A DNA stretch of 64,000 nt. It comes from Euglena gracilis. Lineage: Eukaryota; Euglenida; Euglenophyceae; Euglenales. The notes below the pieces were generated by a model. That model was not told where the DNA came from. It made no database searches and saw only the letters and a program-made list of their open reading frames with translations. Numbering within the stretch: position 1 is the first letter of the stretch; the number at the start of each line of letters is the position of its first letter. The translations under genes were made by a program, and so were the position numbers. Positions 1 to 11,300 of this stretch are shown here, piece after piece. The stretch lies in NCBI GenBank assembly GCA_039621445.1, contig CP154956.1:24292743-24356742 (forward strand), written 5' to 3'.

Positions 1-204
1 CCCCCCCCCCCCGGGAGTCCCCTCCACAGGGGAGTGGGTTATACTTTTCGGCGTCTTTGGCGCCGAAAATTTTTGAAACAAAGTGCTATTTTCAGCATTT
101 TCCGCGATTTTTTCGATTTTTCAGGGAAAAGTAAGTGGGTCTCCGGGACCTCCCCAGGTGGGGGGGGTGGGGGACCCCCCCCAGGTCTTTAAAAAAAAAC
201 CCCG
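1..204. mobile_element. hAT-type MITE, family 3, cut by window edge
   Basis: The right part matches the two complete family-3 copies at 9242 and 9866: a GGCGTCTTTGGCGCC-type palindrome, a CGATTTTT stretch, a GGGTCTCCGGGACC block, then a poly-A run ending in CCCCG, the inverse of the CAGGGGTTTT terminus. The left end and its target duplication lie outside the window. Confidence 0.55.
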
Positions 205-255
205 TTTGTGTGACATTTGTTGTGCCATTTTGAAGAATTTCCAATTGGTGGGGAT

Positions 256-580
256 CAGGCTTGTGCTTAGTCGGGTGCCTACCCCACGGGGGGGGGGGGG
301 GGGGTGCTAGGGGCAGGCACCCCATAGCACCCGATCCGTCCCCCCCCCCCCGGGGGGGGGTAGGGTTTTGGGGGGTGCCTGCCCCTAGCAGGCACCCCCC
401 TCCGACCCCGGCGCCGAAGGCGCCGGGGGCCCGGAAAAGGCCATTTTCAATGAAAATTTTCTGGGTCCGGCCCGGACCCCTATCCCCCCCCCCGGGGGGG
501 GGTGTGCCTGCTAGGGGCAGGCACCCTATAGCACCCACCCCCCCCCCTCCCCCCCCCCCCGGTTGGTAAGCACAAGCATG
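256..580. mobile_element. hAT-type MITE, family 1, copy 1
   Basis: Terminal inverted repeats start CAGGCTTGTGCTTA and end TAAGCACAAGCATG. The element is flanked by a perfect 8-bp direct repeat GTGGGGAT (248-255 and 581-588). The interior is poly-C/poly-G with nested inverted repeats (TGCTAGGGGCAGGCACC and its complement) and a GGCGCC-GAA-GGCGCC palindrome. It has no coding capacity, so it is non-autonomous. An 8-bp TSD with CA...TG ends points to hAT rather than Mutator; this is an assignment by structure only. Confidence 0.85.
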
Positions 581-754
581 GTGGGGATTCCAAACCACTG
601 ATGAGGAAATGAGATTATGAGGTCCAACTGCAGGAAAATGTTGCAATTCTGCGGTCAGTCCGAAACCCTGAAGTTTTCTTTTCTTTGTACAAGTTCCATT
701 TTGATATCTGTTATCGCGCGACAGAACACCCTTTCGGTTATCGCATGACAGTTA

Positions 755-1157
755 CCATGCCCCCCCCCCTTTACTGTTCCCCCCCTTACTGTTCCCATTG
801 GGGGGACGGGAACAGTACAGTGTCATAGCACTTTTTGTAAAGGATTCTTGAAACACAAGGCAAAAAAGGGGATTTTTTTGGTCGGCTTTAGGTGCATTCC
901 ATCCCACCAAAATCCAACCTAATGCCAAAATGGATGTTGTGGAGGTGCAATTTTCAAGCATGTAAACCAAAAAAGCTTCATTTTGGCATTTTAGGTGGCC
1001 TTCTGGGTCTAACTTGGTTGGTTGGTTCATGGCCCATGGGAACAGTAAGGGGGGGGGAGCTCGTCCCTCCCCCCTTACTGTTCCCCCCCCCTTACTGTTC
1101 CCATGGACCCAAAAGGGGGCCACGGGACGGGAACAGTAAGGGGGGGGGGGCATGGTA
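755..1157. repeat. Inverted-repeat element with ACTGTTCCC motifs
   Basis: The ends are inverted copies (TACCATGCCCC... and ...GGGGCATGGTA), each followed inward by poly-C/G and CTTACTGTTCCC. That motif recurs in both orientations at about 767, 781, 808, 1038, 1071, 1090 and 1130. No convincing target duplication was found, so the superfamily is unknown. It is non-coding. Confidence 0.55.
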
Positions 1158-1600
1158 AGGAAACAGGGGTTTTCTGAATCCGGAGGGGACCCTGACCCCC
1201 AAAATAAGCCCCGGGTTTTTATTTTTGGGTCCGTTGCTGGAGGGGTGTTTTCTTTGGATTTTTTCTTGACCGACCAGGCCCGAAAAAGCATCATTTTTCA
1301 GGATCCCAAAAGTACAAAAACTTCGCGCCATGTGTAAAATTGTTATATGTGACATTTACCATGATTTCTGGATCTCAAAAATTCGAATATTTCTGATATT
1401 GCATAATTTTTGTGTCTGAAATTGGGGTTTTTGGTGATTTTTCAGGGATTTTTTTCACCGTCCGTGCCGCTTTGCGTCAGAGGGGGTCTTATTTTTGGAG
1501 TTTGCTCGATCGGCCAGGGGGGTTTATTTTAGGGGGGTTACCCCTATGGGGAGGGTCCAGCCAGCCTACACCTTTATCCACCCAGTGCCAGGCTGCGGAC
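1158..1600. other. Non-coding upstream or intronic DNA
   Basis: AT-rich DNA with G/C runs. No supported exon, RNA or element was seen. It probably lies in the intron before the first visible KAS exon or in the 5' flank; the sequence does not decide between these. Confidence 0.4.
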
Positions 1601-1884
1601 CAGGCTTGCGCTTAGTCGGGTGCCTACCCCACGGGGGGGGTGCTAGGGGCAGGCACCCCAGAGCACCCGATCCGACCCCCCCCGGGGGGGGTAGGGTTTT
1701 GGGGGGTGCCTGCCCCTAGCAGGCACCCCCCCCCCTCCGACCCCAGCGCCAAAGGCGCCGGGGGCCCGGAAAAGGCCATTTTCAATGAAAATTTTCTGGG
1801 TCCCCCGGACCCCCCCCCCCGGGGGTGCCTGCTAGGGGCAGGCACCCTATAGCACCCCCCCCCCCGTTGGTAAGCACAAGCATG
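1601..1884. mobile_element. hAT-type MITE, family 1, copy 2
   Basis: Same ends and interior as the copy at 256, slightly shorter. A perfect 8-bp target duplication CTGCGGAC flanks it (1593-1600 and 1885-1892). It retains the GGCGCC-AAA-GGCGCC palindrome. Confidence 0.87.
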
Positions 1885-2214
1885 CTGCGGACCCCCTGGG
1901 GGTTCGCCAAAAAAAATTTTGGTCGTTTTTGGGGTTTCACCTCCAAAAATTTTGTCTGAAAAATGCCAGCACAGCTTTGTTGGACATTTTTTTTGGGCAC
2001 CCAGGTCCCAGCCACAGGACCCCCCCCCCCTGGGAGGTCCAGCCCTTTTTTCCAGCTGGCCTGTGGGAACCCCCCCCCCTGGTGTCCTTGAGAAAACCCC
2101 TGCAAGGAACAGGGTTTGGAGATCTTTCGGCCCAACAGAGTGCCTTACCCCAACTGTGTCCTTGACAGCAGACCGCAATATTTTTCCACAACTCTCCGCT
2201 TGTATACCTTGCAG

Positions 2215-2394
2215 GGGCCCGAAGGAGGGTCGTGGTGACCGGGATGGGAGTTGCCTCTGTGTTTGGTAATGATGTTGACACATATTACGATTCGCTCTTG
2301 GCTGGGAAGAGCGGCATCAAGCTGATCGACCGTTTCAACGTCGAGGGGTTCTCCACACGTTTCGCTGGGCAAATCACCAACTTCAGCAGTGAAG
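2215..2394 (+). CDS. KAS exon with VVVTGMG motif (first visible)
   Basis: Acceptor TTGCAG at 2209-2214, donor GTATTT at 2395. Encodes [12 protein letters not shown] through ITNFSSE, the N-terminal start of the thiolase fold. The two leading bases need an upstream exon, presumably with the plastid-targeting sequence. Phase 1 at the donor. Confidence 0.9.
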
Positions 2395-5300
2395 GTATTT
2401 GCCCTTATTCTGTGTGGAAAGTTTTGTCCATTTTTTTGGCAGTTTTCTCGTGTTTGCCGATATTTACAGTCAGTTTCCCAGGATTAGGAGAATGATTTTG
2501 GTGGGTTATCTGTTCTTAAACACCGGGAAACCGTTCGTTTTGGGCTGCCAACGTGGCGGAGTTGTACAGAAAGTGGATTTTCCCTTGGCTGCAAGGTGAT
2601 TTCCCTTGGCTGTGCACCTTCAACATGAGCAATTGATGTAAACCCCCCCGTTTATACTGACTCAACCCCCCATTTATAAGGACCCCCGCGGAAAAATCAG
2701 AAGTCCATTTATACCAACTCCCCCATTTATACCGACCCCCTTGGAAAAATCAGAAGAAATCCATTTAAACTGACCCCCCGTCTTGCTCCGGTGCAAAGTG
2801 CAAAAGCACAAGGAGGTCGCGGTGAACACAAAAAAGCACTCAGGTTCCCCCAAGCGTCGACTTTTTGATAATATGAATATGATATGATCATTTGATATGA
2901 TCATCAAAATATCATCATTTGGATTGTTGTTTCTTGGGGGTGGACGAGAAATTGGGGGAGAGGATGAATTCACGTCGCCTTGTCACCCCCCCCCAGTTGA
3001 GCACCATGGCCCATTAATACCAACTCCCCCATTTATAAAGACCCCCGGGATTTCAAGAAATGTGAAATTGACCTACCGACCCATCGGCATAAATGGGAGG
3101 GGGTGTTTACTCCAGGGATTTTTTTCTTTGCTACTTTCCACACACATTTTGGGCAGATGGAGCAGGAATTTCTTTTGCCGGATCCCCCCCCCCGGGGTCC
3201 ATGCCGGCCAGCGCCTTTTTTCCAGCCAGCACCTCCTTGCCAGGCTGCGGACCCCCTCTCTGGGGGCGGGGGCTCCGACCACCTCGACGTACACAGACAA
3301 AAGGGCCAGAGGCGAACAACAGCGCCAGGCAGAAGAAGGGATAAAAGGCACCATAAATAAATTTTGGAATAAAATTTTCACAGCCCGCAAAGCTGGGCTG
3401 AATTTTTTTTAAAAGGGGGTTAAAAATGGCCAAAACGGCCCATTTTTTGGTTGGTTTTTGGACCATTACCCCAAAAGTTTGGCTGAAGAAATGCATCTCA
3501 GCTGGATTTGGCTTTTGCCTGTTTTCGGGACCCACCCCCCATGGACCCCCCCAGAGGGGGAGTCCAGCCAGCACCTTTTTCCAGGGGGGGGGGGCAGTCA
3601 GCACCGTTTTTCAGCCATCCCTTGGGACCACCCCCGAGGGAGTCCTTCAGGAAACCCCTGTCCCTTAATTTACATGCTGTCCTGTTTCCAGACTGGACCT
3701 GGTGGGTACCCAAAAATGCCCACAAAAGCCCAAATCTGGCAGGTTGGCATTTTTCAGCCCAAAAAAATTCCTCGGAGGTGAAAACCCAAGGCAACCCAAA
3801 AAATGCCAAGTTTTTTTGGCCATTTTTGAATCATTTCAAAAATTTTCGGTGCTTTGCGCCAATTTTTTTCCCGGTCCAGCCCAGCTTTGCCGGGCTGACC
3901 AGAATTTTATTTCAGCAGACCCCCCCCCCAGGGGGAGTCCGCAGCTCAGCTGGCTGGAATAAAAAAGGTGCTGGCTGGCTGGACCCCCCAGGTGCAGCGT
4001 CCCCTCCGGCTTAAGAAACCCCCTGTGTTGGGGGCTTCAGCATCCTCAGTGGTAAAGTATTATCACAATGGAGAGGTTTGAAAAAAAGGTTTGAGGGGGA
4101 AGTTTACCACATTTTTTATCCCTGTGGGGAAGGGGGGGGCACTTTTACTCTTCCAAAAACCAGCTTTTTTCTGGTTTCCCAGGATCGGCCACCTGGGGGG
4201 GGGTCACTCCGGGATCAAAGGGAAATTCACCGCAAATGTGGACAATGACCAAAGAAAAATGGAGGACGCCTTCTGTGCAGGTCTCATCCCCCCCAAGACC
4301 GACAAGAGATATGATGACACCATCCGCTATGCAATTGTGGCCGCCAAACGGGCAATGATGCAGGCTGGCATCGAGAAGGAGGCTGCCCAGCGCAGGATTT
4401 CCTCCAGGTGAGAATAAAGCCAGTCTTCATCCCTCTCCTGAGCCATCTGCCTCCCTGGGTTGGGGATCCTGTGTTGATGCCAACCCCGAGACCCATGAGA
4501 AGCTGAACAAGGCCAAGGTTGGGGTGTTGATTGCTTCTGGAATGGGAGGCTTGGGGACCTTGGAGACAGGAGTGAGCGCCCTGGAGAACAAGGGCGTGAA
4601 GGCTGGGCAGTGCGTTATGGGGAAAGAAGGGTGGGGCATGTGAATGGCCTTTCCAAATTTGGGTGTCTTCCAAACCACACTGCTCATTCACTCAACCAAT
4701 GCCAGCCACGCGCCCCCCCCGACCCATAACTCATTGCTTGCATGAGCCCTTTCGTCATTCCCTACTCCATCGCCAACATGGGCGGTGCCATGGTGGGCAT
4801 CGAGCAAGGTGTTTCGCACTCCTCCCAGGGTGGGTTTCAGAGAGTGGTTTCTATGCCAAGAATTGTGTCCAATCCAAGAGTTTGGGCCCTCTCTAAAAAC
4901 TTGGCCAAGGCGCTGTTCTCGGTCTGAGTGCCTGTTTAGGGCTCAGATTTAAGACCTTTTAGGTCTCACAATTGGTCCAGACACAGTTACTGGACCTCGC
5001 CTTTGCCCGAAACGTTTCCGTGTTATTTGAAAAACCTTGTTTTCTTTGGTCAAGAAATAGGTTTTTTTCTGAATGTTTTATCAGATGCTGGATTTGGAAA
5101 GGGTTGGATCAAGGTTATTTTTTCCCCACAGACAAAGGCTCAAGACGAGCCCACAAAACCCCTCCTTCTGTGGCTGGTTTTTTGTTAAATTTTTAGGCCA
5201 TTTTTGGGCCAAAAAATCGAAAATCTCAAAATTTCTCCAAAATTGTAGGGATTCAAAGGACATCACCCTTCTATCACCCCTCTATCACCCCGTATAGACG

Positions 5301-8300
5301 TCTGTTCCATACCACCAGGCCGCCGGCCGGGCTCGGCTAGGCCAGGCTGTAACCCCCCCCCCCAATATAAGAAACCCCTCACTCTCAGAAACCCCCAAAT
5401 ATAAGAAACCCTTTGGCCGATTTTCAGCCGACACCCAAATATAAGAAACCCCCGAATATAAGAAACCCCTGGGCTGTTGGACACTAATCCATATATAAGA
5501 AACCATCTCATCCATTTTCACCACGGGTCATAGCAAATCTCAAGATGCAATCAACACAGAGATGAAGCCGGTCCAGTCTATTGCTTCTTTGCAAAGCAAG
5601 AGGTCAGAAGCAACTGCTTGTTGGGTGGAGCAGGTGCAACTGGACTCAAGAAGGTGACAAATGGGAGAAGCATGAACGTTGTTTTCTGGCCTTCACCTTC
5701 TTGAAGAAAACGTTCCATTTATAAGAAACCCTTGGGGTCTGCCTTCACCACCCAAATATAGGAAACCCCCAAATATAAGAAACCATTGGGCCGATCGGCT
5801 GACACCCAAATATAAGAAACGGGTTTCTTATATTGGGGGGGGTTACATTGCCACCAAATCCAATTGACAACGTGTGGCAATCCTCCCGTGTTCTGTATCT
5901 GTCAAACGGAGGTGACTCGGAAACAAGGGACGGGGCTGGTGTCATGGTGATAATCCGCTGGTTCTCCACCTACCTGGGGGCGATGGGGGGGGGGCTCCTT
6001 TTCCCCAGTGGGCAGCTTTGTTCTTCTCTAAAGAGATAAGAGCTCATCAATACAACCCCCCCCCTTCAGGCTGACCAACCAAACAAAGAAAAATGAAAGA
6101 TGCCTGGAACGATTTTCTAGGCCACAAAGTCTCCCAAAAGTTCATGTATGGCAATTTGCATATGACCGACCATCGTCAAAAATGCCGTTTTTGGCAATTT
6201 TTTTGCCAATTTGGGAGCTGTGGACCCCCCCCACTCCCCGCCAGGCCCGAGTTATTCAGCCGACAAGGGGTCCATACTGGGTAGGATTAGCCCCCCCCCC
6301 CCCCAAGTTTCGAAGGGGTTTAAAGACCCAGGGGGGGGGGTGGCCAAAAAACACCCAACGGCAGCCAGAAGTGGGAAACAGCAACAAAAATTCATTAATT
6401 ACCCCTTAAAGCTCGGGTGACTGGTTTTTTTGTTGGCGTCACTGGGCGTGACTGGGCGTGATTGGATCTGGCACTCTGGATGACCATGGGTGCTTGCACT
6501 TGACCAAGCACTTCTGGCGCCAAAGGCGCCGGAAGCCCATTTTTTGGCACTTTTTGGCCCACGACAAGACAGGCACCGACCCCCCCCCCCGGCATGGTGT
6601 GCCTGCCTTTCCAGGCACTCCAGGGCACCCCTCCTCCCCCCCCCCAGGGTTGGTCAAATTCAGCCTGCCCCGGAGAGGGGTCCAGCCGGCTGGATGGGAC
6701 CCCCCTCTTAGGTGATTCACATTTGTCTCACACTTGAAGCACTTTTGGGGTGCGCATATTTGCACACCGTTGGGGTCTCGTTTTTTTGAACTCCTTGCGA
6801 CGGCTTGTCCCTCTGTTTGTTGATTCTCACAATTTTCCAGTGGTTTCTCCCCCATTTCCTATGGGACAACTGCTAGTGCCAGTTCTGGAGGTGGGGTGAT
6901 AGGTCCACCCTGTTGCTTGCTTCCTGAAGTCTTGTGGCACGTTGGCGCAGGTTCTTTCAACAAGAATGGAAACTCACACACTAGCAAGTAAAGAAGGTGG
7001 CAATGATCTGTCAGAGAATTCTGCCACTGGGGGGGTTTTTTACCAATTTGGGTCCAGGCTTGTGCTTAGTCGGGTGCCTACCCCACAGGGGGGGGGTGCT
7101 AGGGGCAGGCAACCCCCAAAACCCTACCCCCCCCCCCCGGGGGTAGGGTTTTGGGGGTTGCCTGCCCCTAGCAGGCACCCCCCTCCGACCCCGGCGCAGA
7201 AGGCGCGCGGGCCATTTTCAATGAAAATTTTCTGGGTCCCCCCCCCGGACCCCTACCCCCCCGGGGGGGTGCCTGCAAGGGGCAGGCACCCTATGCCCCC
7301 CCCGGTTGGTAAGCACAAGCATGTTTGGGTCTTATTTCGACCCCCCAAAAACAAATGCTTGATCCATGACCCCCCCTCCGGCTGACCAACCAAAATAGAT
7401 GCCATAAAACCGGGGGTTGCATGAGTGGGGGGTAAAGACTTGCTTCATAATCTCATAGTCCACCAGCTGCCCTGCGCAATCTCAAGTTTTTTTAATTGAA
7501 AGTTGCAATTTCGTCATGCTTACACCATTGACATCTCCGCAGGTTTTATGGGCCCGAACTACTCCATCGCCACGGCCTGCGCCAGTGCCAACTATGCATT
7601 CACTGCTGCTGCTGATTATATTCGCAGCGGGCGGGCTGACGTCATGGTCACTGGTGGGGCTGAGGTCTGTCGCAGTGATGTCATCTGCTGAGGTTGCCGA
7701 TGTTGCATTTGAGCCATTCTTCTTTAGAAGGTTCAAACGCCTCCCAAGGGGGGTGGATGGGTCAACAGGTCCCTTTTGGGGGGTTGAGCCAAGTTGGTCT
7801 CCCCCCCTCCATGAGGGACCTTTCCTTAGTTTTGGTGAAAAGCGCCGACATTTTTTCCCTGCCCTTCCTGTTTTTATTCAGCCAATGTCATCAATTTTTG
7901 TTCCAATCTGTTCGAGGGTTATTTTCTCCACCTGATGTCTTCGCACAGGTCCATTCCATAATTGCGCAAAATGGAACATTACACTGCTACTCTCTGGGCA
8001 GTGAAAGAAAATGGAAAGATTGCGAAAGTGCCTGGAAAGTTTTTTTTAAGACCAAGTGAGGGGCAGGGTATTAGGTGGGCATTGGTTTTGCACAGGGGGA
8101 GGGGGTCCAGACCATACCATTGCTTAACACCTGTCCCACCCAACCCCCAGGGTGGTGACTGACTGGTTTTTTCAGAGTGATTGACTGGTTTTTGGCCAAG
8201 ACCCCCTCCCCCCGGGCCCGATAATGAACAAGTGGCTGACCTGGCGCAGAAGGCGCCGGAATTTTTTTGGAATTTTTTTGAGACTTTTTGTCAAATGTTC

Positions 8301-11300
8301 ATTGCCTCCTCCTCCTCATTCAAGAGTGGCCAATCCCCCCAGGGGGGGGTAAAGTAACTGACTGGTTTTTTTTTGGAAAACAAATGACTGACTGGTTTTT
8401 TTTCAGAACGTAAAGTGACCCCCCCTCCCCCCCGGGGGGTCGCTAAGCAATGGTATGGTCCAGACCCCCCCCCAAGGGGACAGGGGGGTCGGGGACACCT
8501 CCATGCAACCAAAAATTTTTTCTTCCCCTGAGCTTTGCGCCGACAAATTTATGTTTTTATCATCTCTTTTTGCCAATTTGGATGAAAAAATCAACTAAAA
8601 CCACTATTCTGGGCACCTTTTGAGCCCCCCCCCCCCAAATTTCCGGCGCTTTGTGCCCAGGGGGGGGGTCGGGGACCCCCCTCCCCCCCTCTCTCTCTCT
8701 TAATACCCTGGGAGGGGGTGGAGGAGGGTGTCATCTCCCCAAAGTTGCGCATCACAAATGAATGACCTGAACTCTCAACTGGGAAACGTCATTTTGGCAC
8801 TTTCTGAGCAAAATATATTTAATGAGCCATGAAAATTCGCCCTGAGCACCACAGAGGAAAATTTAACCCTTCACAAACCTAGTCTCTGATTCCCGGAAAT
8901 TTCGAACCCTTTTTCCTGCGACCTATGCAATTTGGTCAAGAGTGCAGATTTGTTCTATCCCTCTCTCTGGTTGCATGCATTGGCCGTCCGCATTATCTGG
9001 CAACCCTCACATCCGGTGCTGGTGGGTGGGGGGGAGTCTGCTTTTCTCCCTACCCCCCAGCTACCTCCCCTGGTTTTATGGGAAACCCTGGGATGGTGGT
9101 GGGGTGGGGTGAGATACGGCCATCCACCCTTTTCAGGTCAAGATTTTGTTTTGGCGCCACACCAAAGATCTTCTTTGCTTGGCATTGTGATGGGGGGGGT
9201 TCCGACCCCCCGGGTTGGTTTTTGTACAGGGGGTCCGGACCCAGGGTTTTTTTTTTTAGTCGTGGACCCGGGGGGGGAGGGGGGGGGTAGGGGGGGTGGG
9301 TCCGGCTGAGCCCCCCCCCCCCCCCGGGGGGGGGGTATATTTTTTCGGCGCCGAAAAAGTGCCATTTTAGCATTTTTCGCGATTTTTTGGCCTTTTTTTG
9401 TGGGTCCCCCGGGACCCCCCCCCCCCCGGAGGCCCCCCCCCCGGGGGGGGGGGGGGTGGGGGGGGGACCCCCCCTAAAAACCCCCGTCCGGACCATTCTG
9501 TCATTTAATCACTGGCTGAACCAGGGTGACTGGTCTTTCAGAGTGATTGACTGGTTTTTGGTCTGGACTCCCTCCTCCTATGGAGGGGGATCGACAAAAA
9601 GAAACCCCACCAAAGCGACCCGGCGACGAAGCTGCCGCAAAAAAAAAATTGGCTATTTTTTTCACGTTTGTGGTCAATTTCCCAAAGGATTCCAGAGTGG
9701 CCGATTGACTGACTGGTTTTGGAAGAGTGGAAGTGATTCTCCCCCTCCAGAGGGGGGGGGGGCTTGGTAAAGATTGTATGGTCCAGCCTCCCTCCCCTCC
9801 AGGTCGGGCCATCCCGCAACCAAAAAAATCACCCGGTGCCAAAAAAGGCATGTGTGTGTATGAAACAGGGGTTTTTTTTTAGTCGTGGACCCCCGGGGGG
9901 GGAAGGGGGGGGGTAGGGTGGGAGGGTCCGGCTGAGCCCCCCCCCCCTGGGGGGGCCCGGAGGGAGGTGGGATACACTTTTTGGCGCCAAAGGCGCCGAA
10001 AAAGTGCTATTTTTTTTAGCACTTTTCGCGATTTTCGGCCATTTTTTTGTGGGTCCCCCGGGGCCCCCAGGGGGTGGGTGGGTGGGGGGACCCCCCCTCC
10101 CCCCCCCCGGTCTTAAAAAAAACCCCTGGTATGAAAACATGATTTTGGGTTTTGGGGGGGGGCTTCCAAATGTTTAATGATTTTTCCTTGTCTGATCGTG
10201 TTAAATATTCAGTGGGGAGAACAACTGAAAAACAGGCTGGTTGATGCTTTGCATGGGGACGAGGGCATTAGCCCGCAAGCCTGACTCGGCGATGGATGCC
10301 GGGTGGGTCGTCGATGGACCTCTTTTTGCAGGGCTCCATCTGCCCCGTTGGTCTTGGGGGCTTCGTGGCATGCCGGGCACTGTCAAAGCGGAACGATGAC
10401 CCCCAGGGGGCCTCCCGCCCGTGGGACAAGAACCGGGATGGGTTTGTGAGCACCGCACCCCTCATGGTCTTGGTGTGATATCAACGCAAATGTTTGTGAT
10501 TTTTCATTTGAAGTTTTATTTTCATGCAGGCCAGCACTGCTGAGGGGTGTTGTGCCACAGATGGGTGAGGGGGCTGGTGTGCTGGTGCTTGAGGAACTGG
10601 AGCATGCGCAGGCACGTGGTGCCAACCAGGCTTTTGCCAAACATGGAAGGCAGACATGGAGAGTGTTCACCACAGGACATTGGGGATGGGGTTTTGGGGT
10701 ATTCTTTTCGAGGACTGCCCCTTCGGGTTTTTTTTTGGCGAAAGGGCTGACCAGCAACCTGTTTGGGGTTAATTTTGAGTGGGCTGGCTTTTTTTTTTGA
10801 TTTTTTTGGGTGCATGGGTGATGATCCCCAGACGGTAGAACTCAATTTTCTGTTGTTGACCTGTTTGTGTCGACAACATTTCGAATTTTTTTTTAAAAAA
10901 ACCAATTTTAATTGTGTATTTTCAGTTGAATGCGCCAGGGCGGTCCTCAAATAACATTTTTTATTTCTATTCAAGGACCAGCCTGGTTCACCATTTCTTC
11001 CCAGTGTTCACCACACAGTGTGTCCAGGGCAGACAATTGTTTAAGCACTGGCCGACGACCCCCCCCGGGGGGGGTCGGTAAAAAATTGTATGGTCCAGGG
11101 CGTCGCTTGAGCCAGAGGTGAGCCCACGGAGAGGCTCACCTCCCAGCCAGCAGCCTTTTCCCAGCCCTGGAAACCCCCATTGCCTGCACAGAATTTGTTT
11201 ATCTGGGCGGCACTTTTTTTTGAAGGGTCCAAAGTGTGCTGAAATTGCATCAAAAATAGCTCCAAAATGGACTGCGCAGTCCAAAATCTTGCATTATTGG

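Larger units (their letters stand above)
4809..7542 (+). other. KAS intron 4 (GT-AG, 2.7 kb)
   Basis: GTGTTT donor and CCGCAG acceptor. Holds the ATATAAGAAACCC inverted-repeat element (5350-5846), a family-1 MITE (7055-7323), a GGCGCC-AAA-GGCGCC palindrome near 6521 in a poly-C/G segment, and otherwise unassigned AT-rich DNA. Confidence 0.75.
7665..10331 (+). other. KAS intron 5 (GT-AG, 2.7 kb)
   Basis: Contains one family-2 MITE, two family-3 MITEs, a decayed family-2-like stretch and poly-C/G runs. No exon or RNA gene recognised inside. Confidence 0.75.

Noticed and set aside
92-646. Open frames rich in Gly/Pro across the first kilobase and other poly-C/G stretches
   Set aside because: They follow homopolymer runs and palindromes of MITEs on both strands and encode only low-complexity sequence.
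755-1157. Calling the ACTGTTCCC element a hAT MITE
   Set aside because: No 8-bp duplication around its ends; left as an unclassified inverted-repeat element.
4281-4411. Exon 2 of KAS ending at the GTGAGA donor at 4408
   Set aside because: It would add about ten residues not expected in the family and leave phase 2, while every AG upstream of exon 3 gives phase 0. The GAGAAG repeat junction restores both length and frame.
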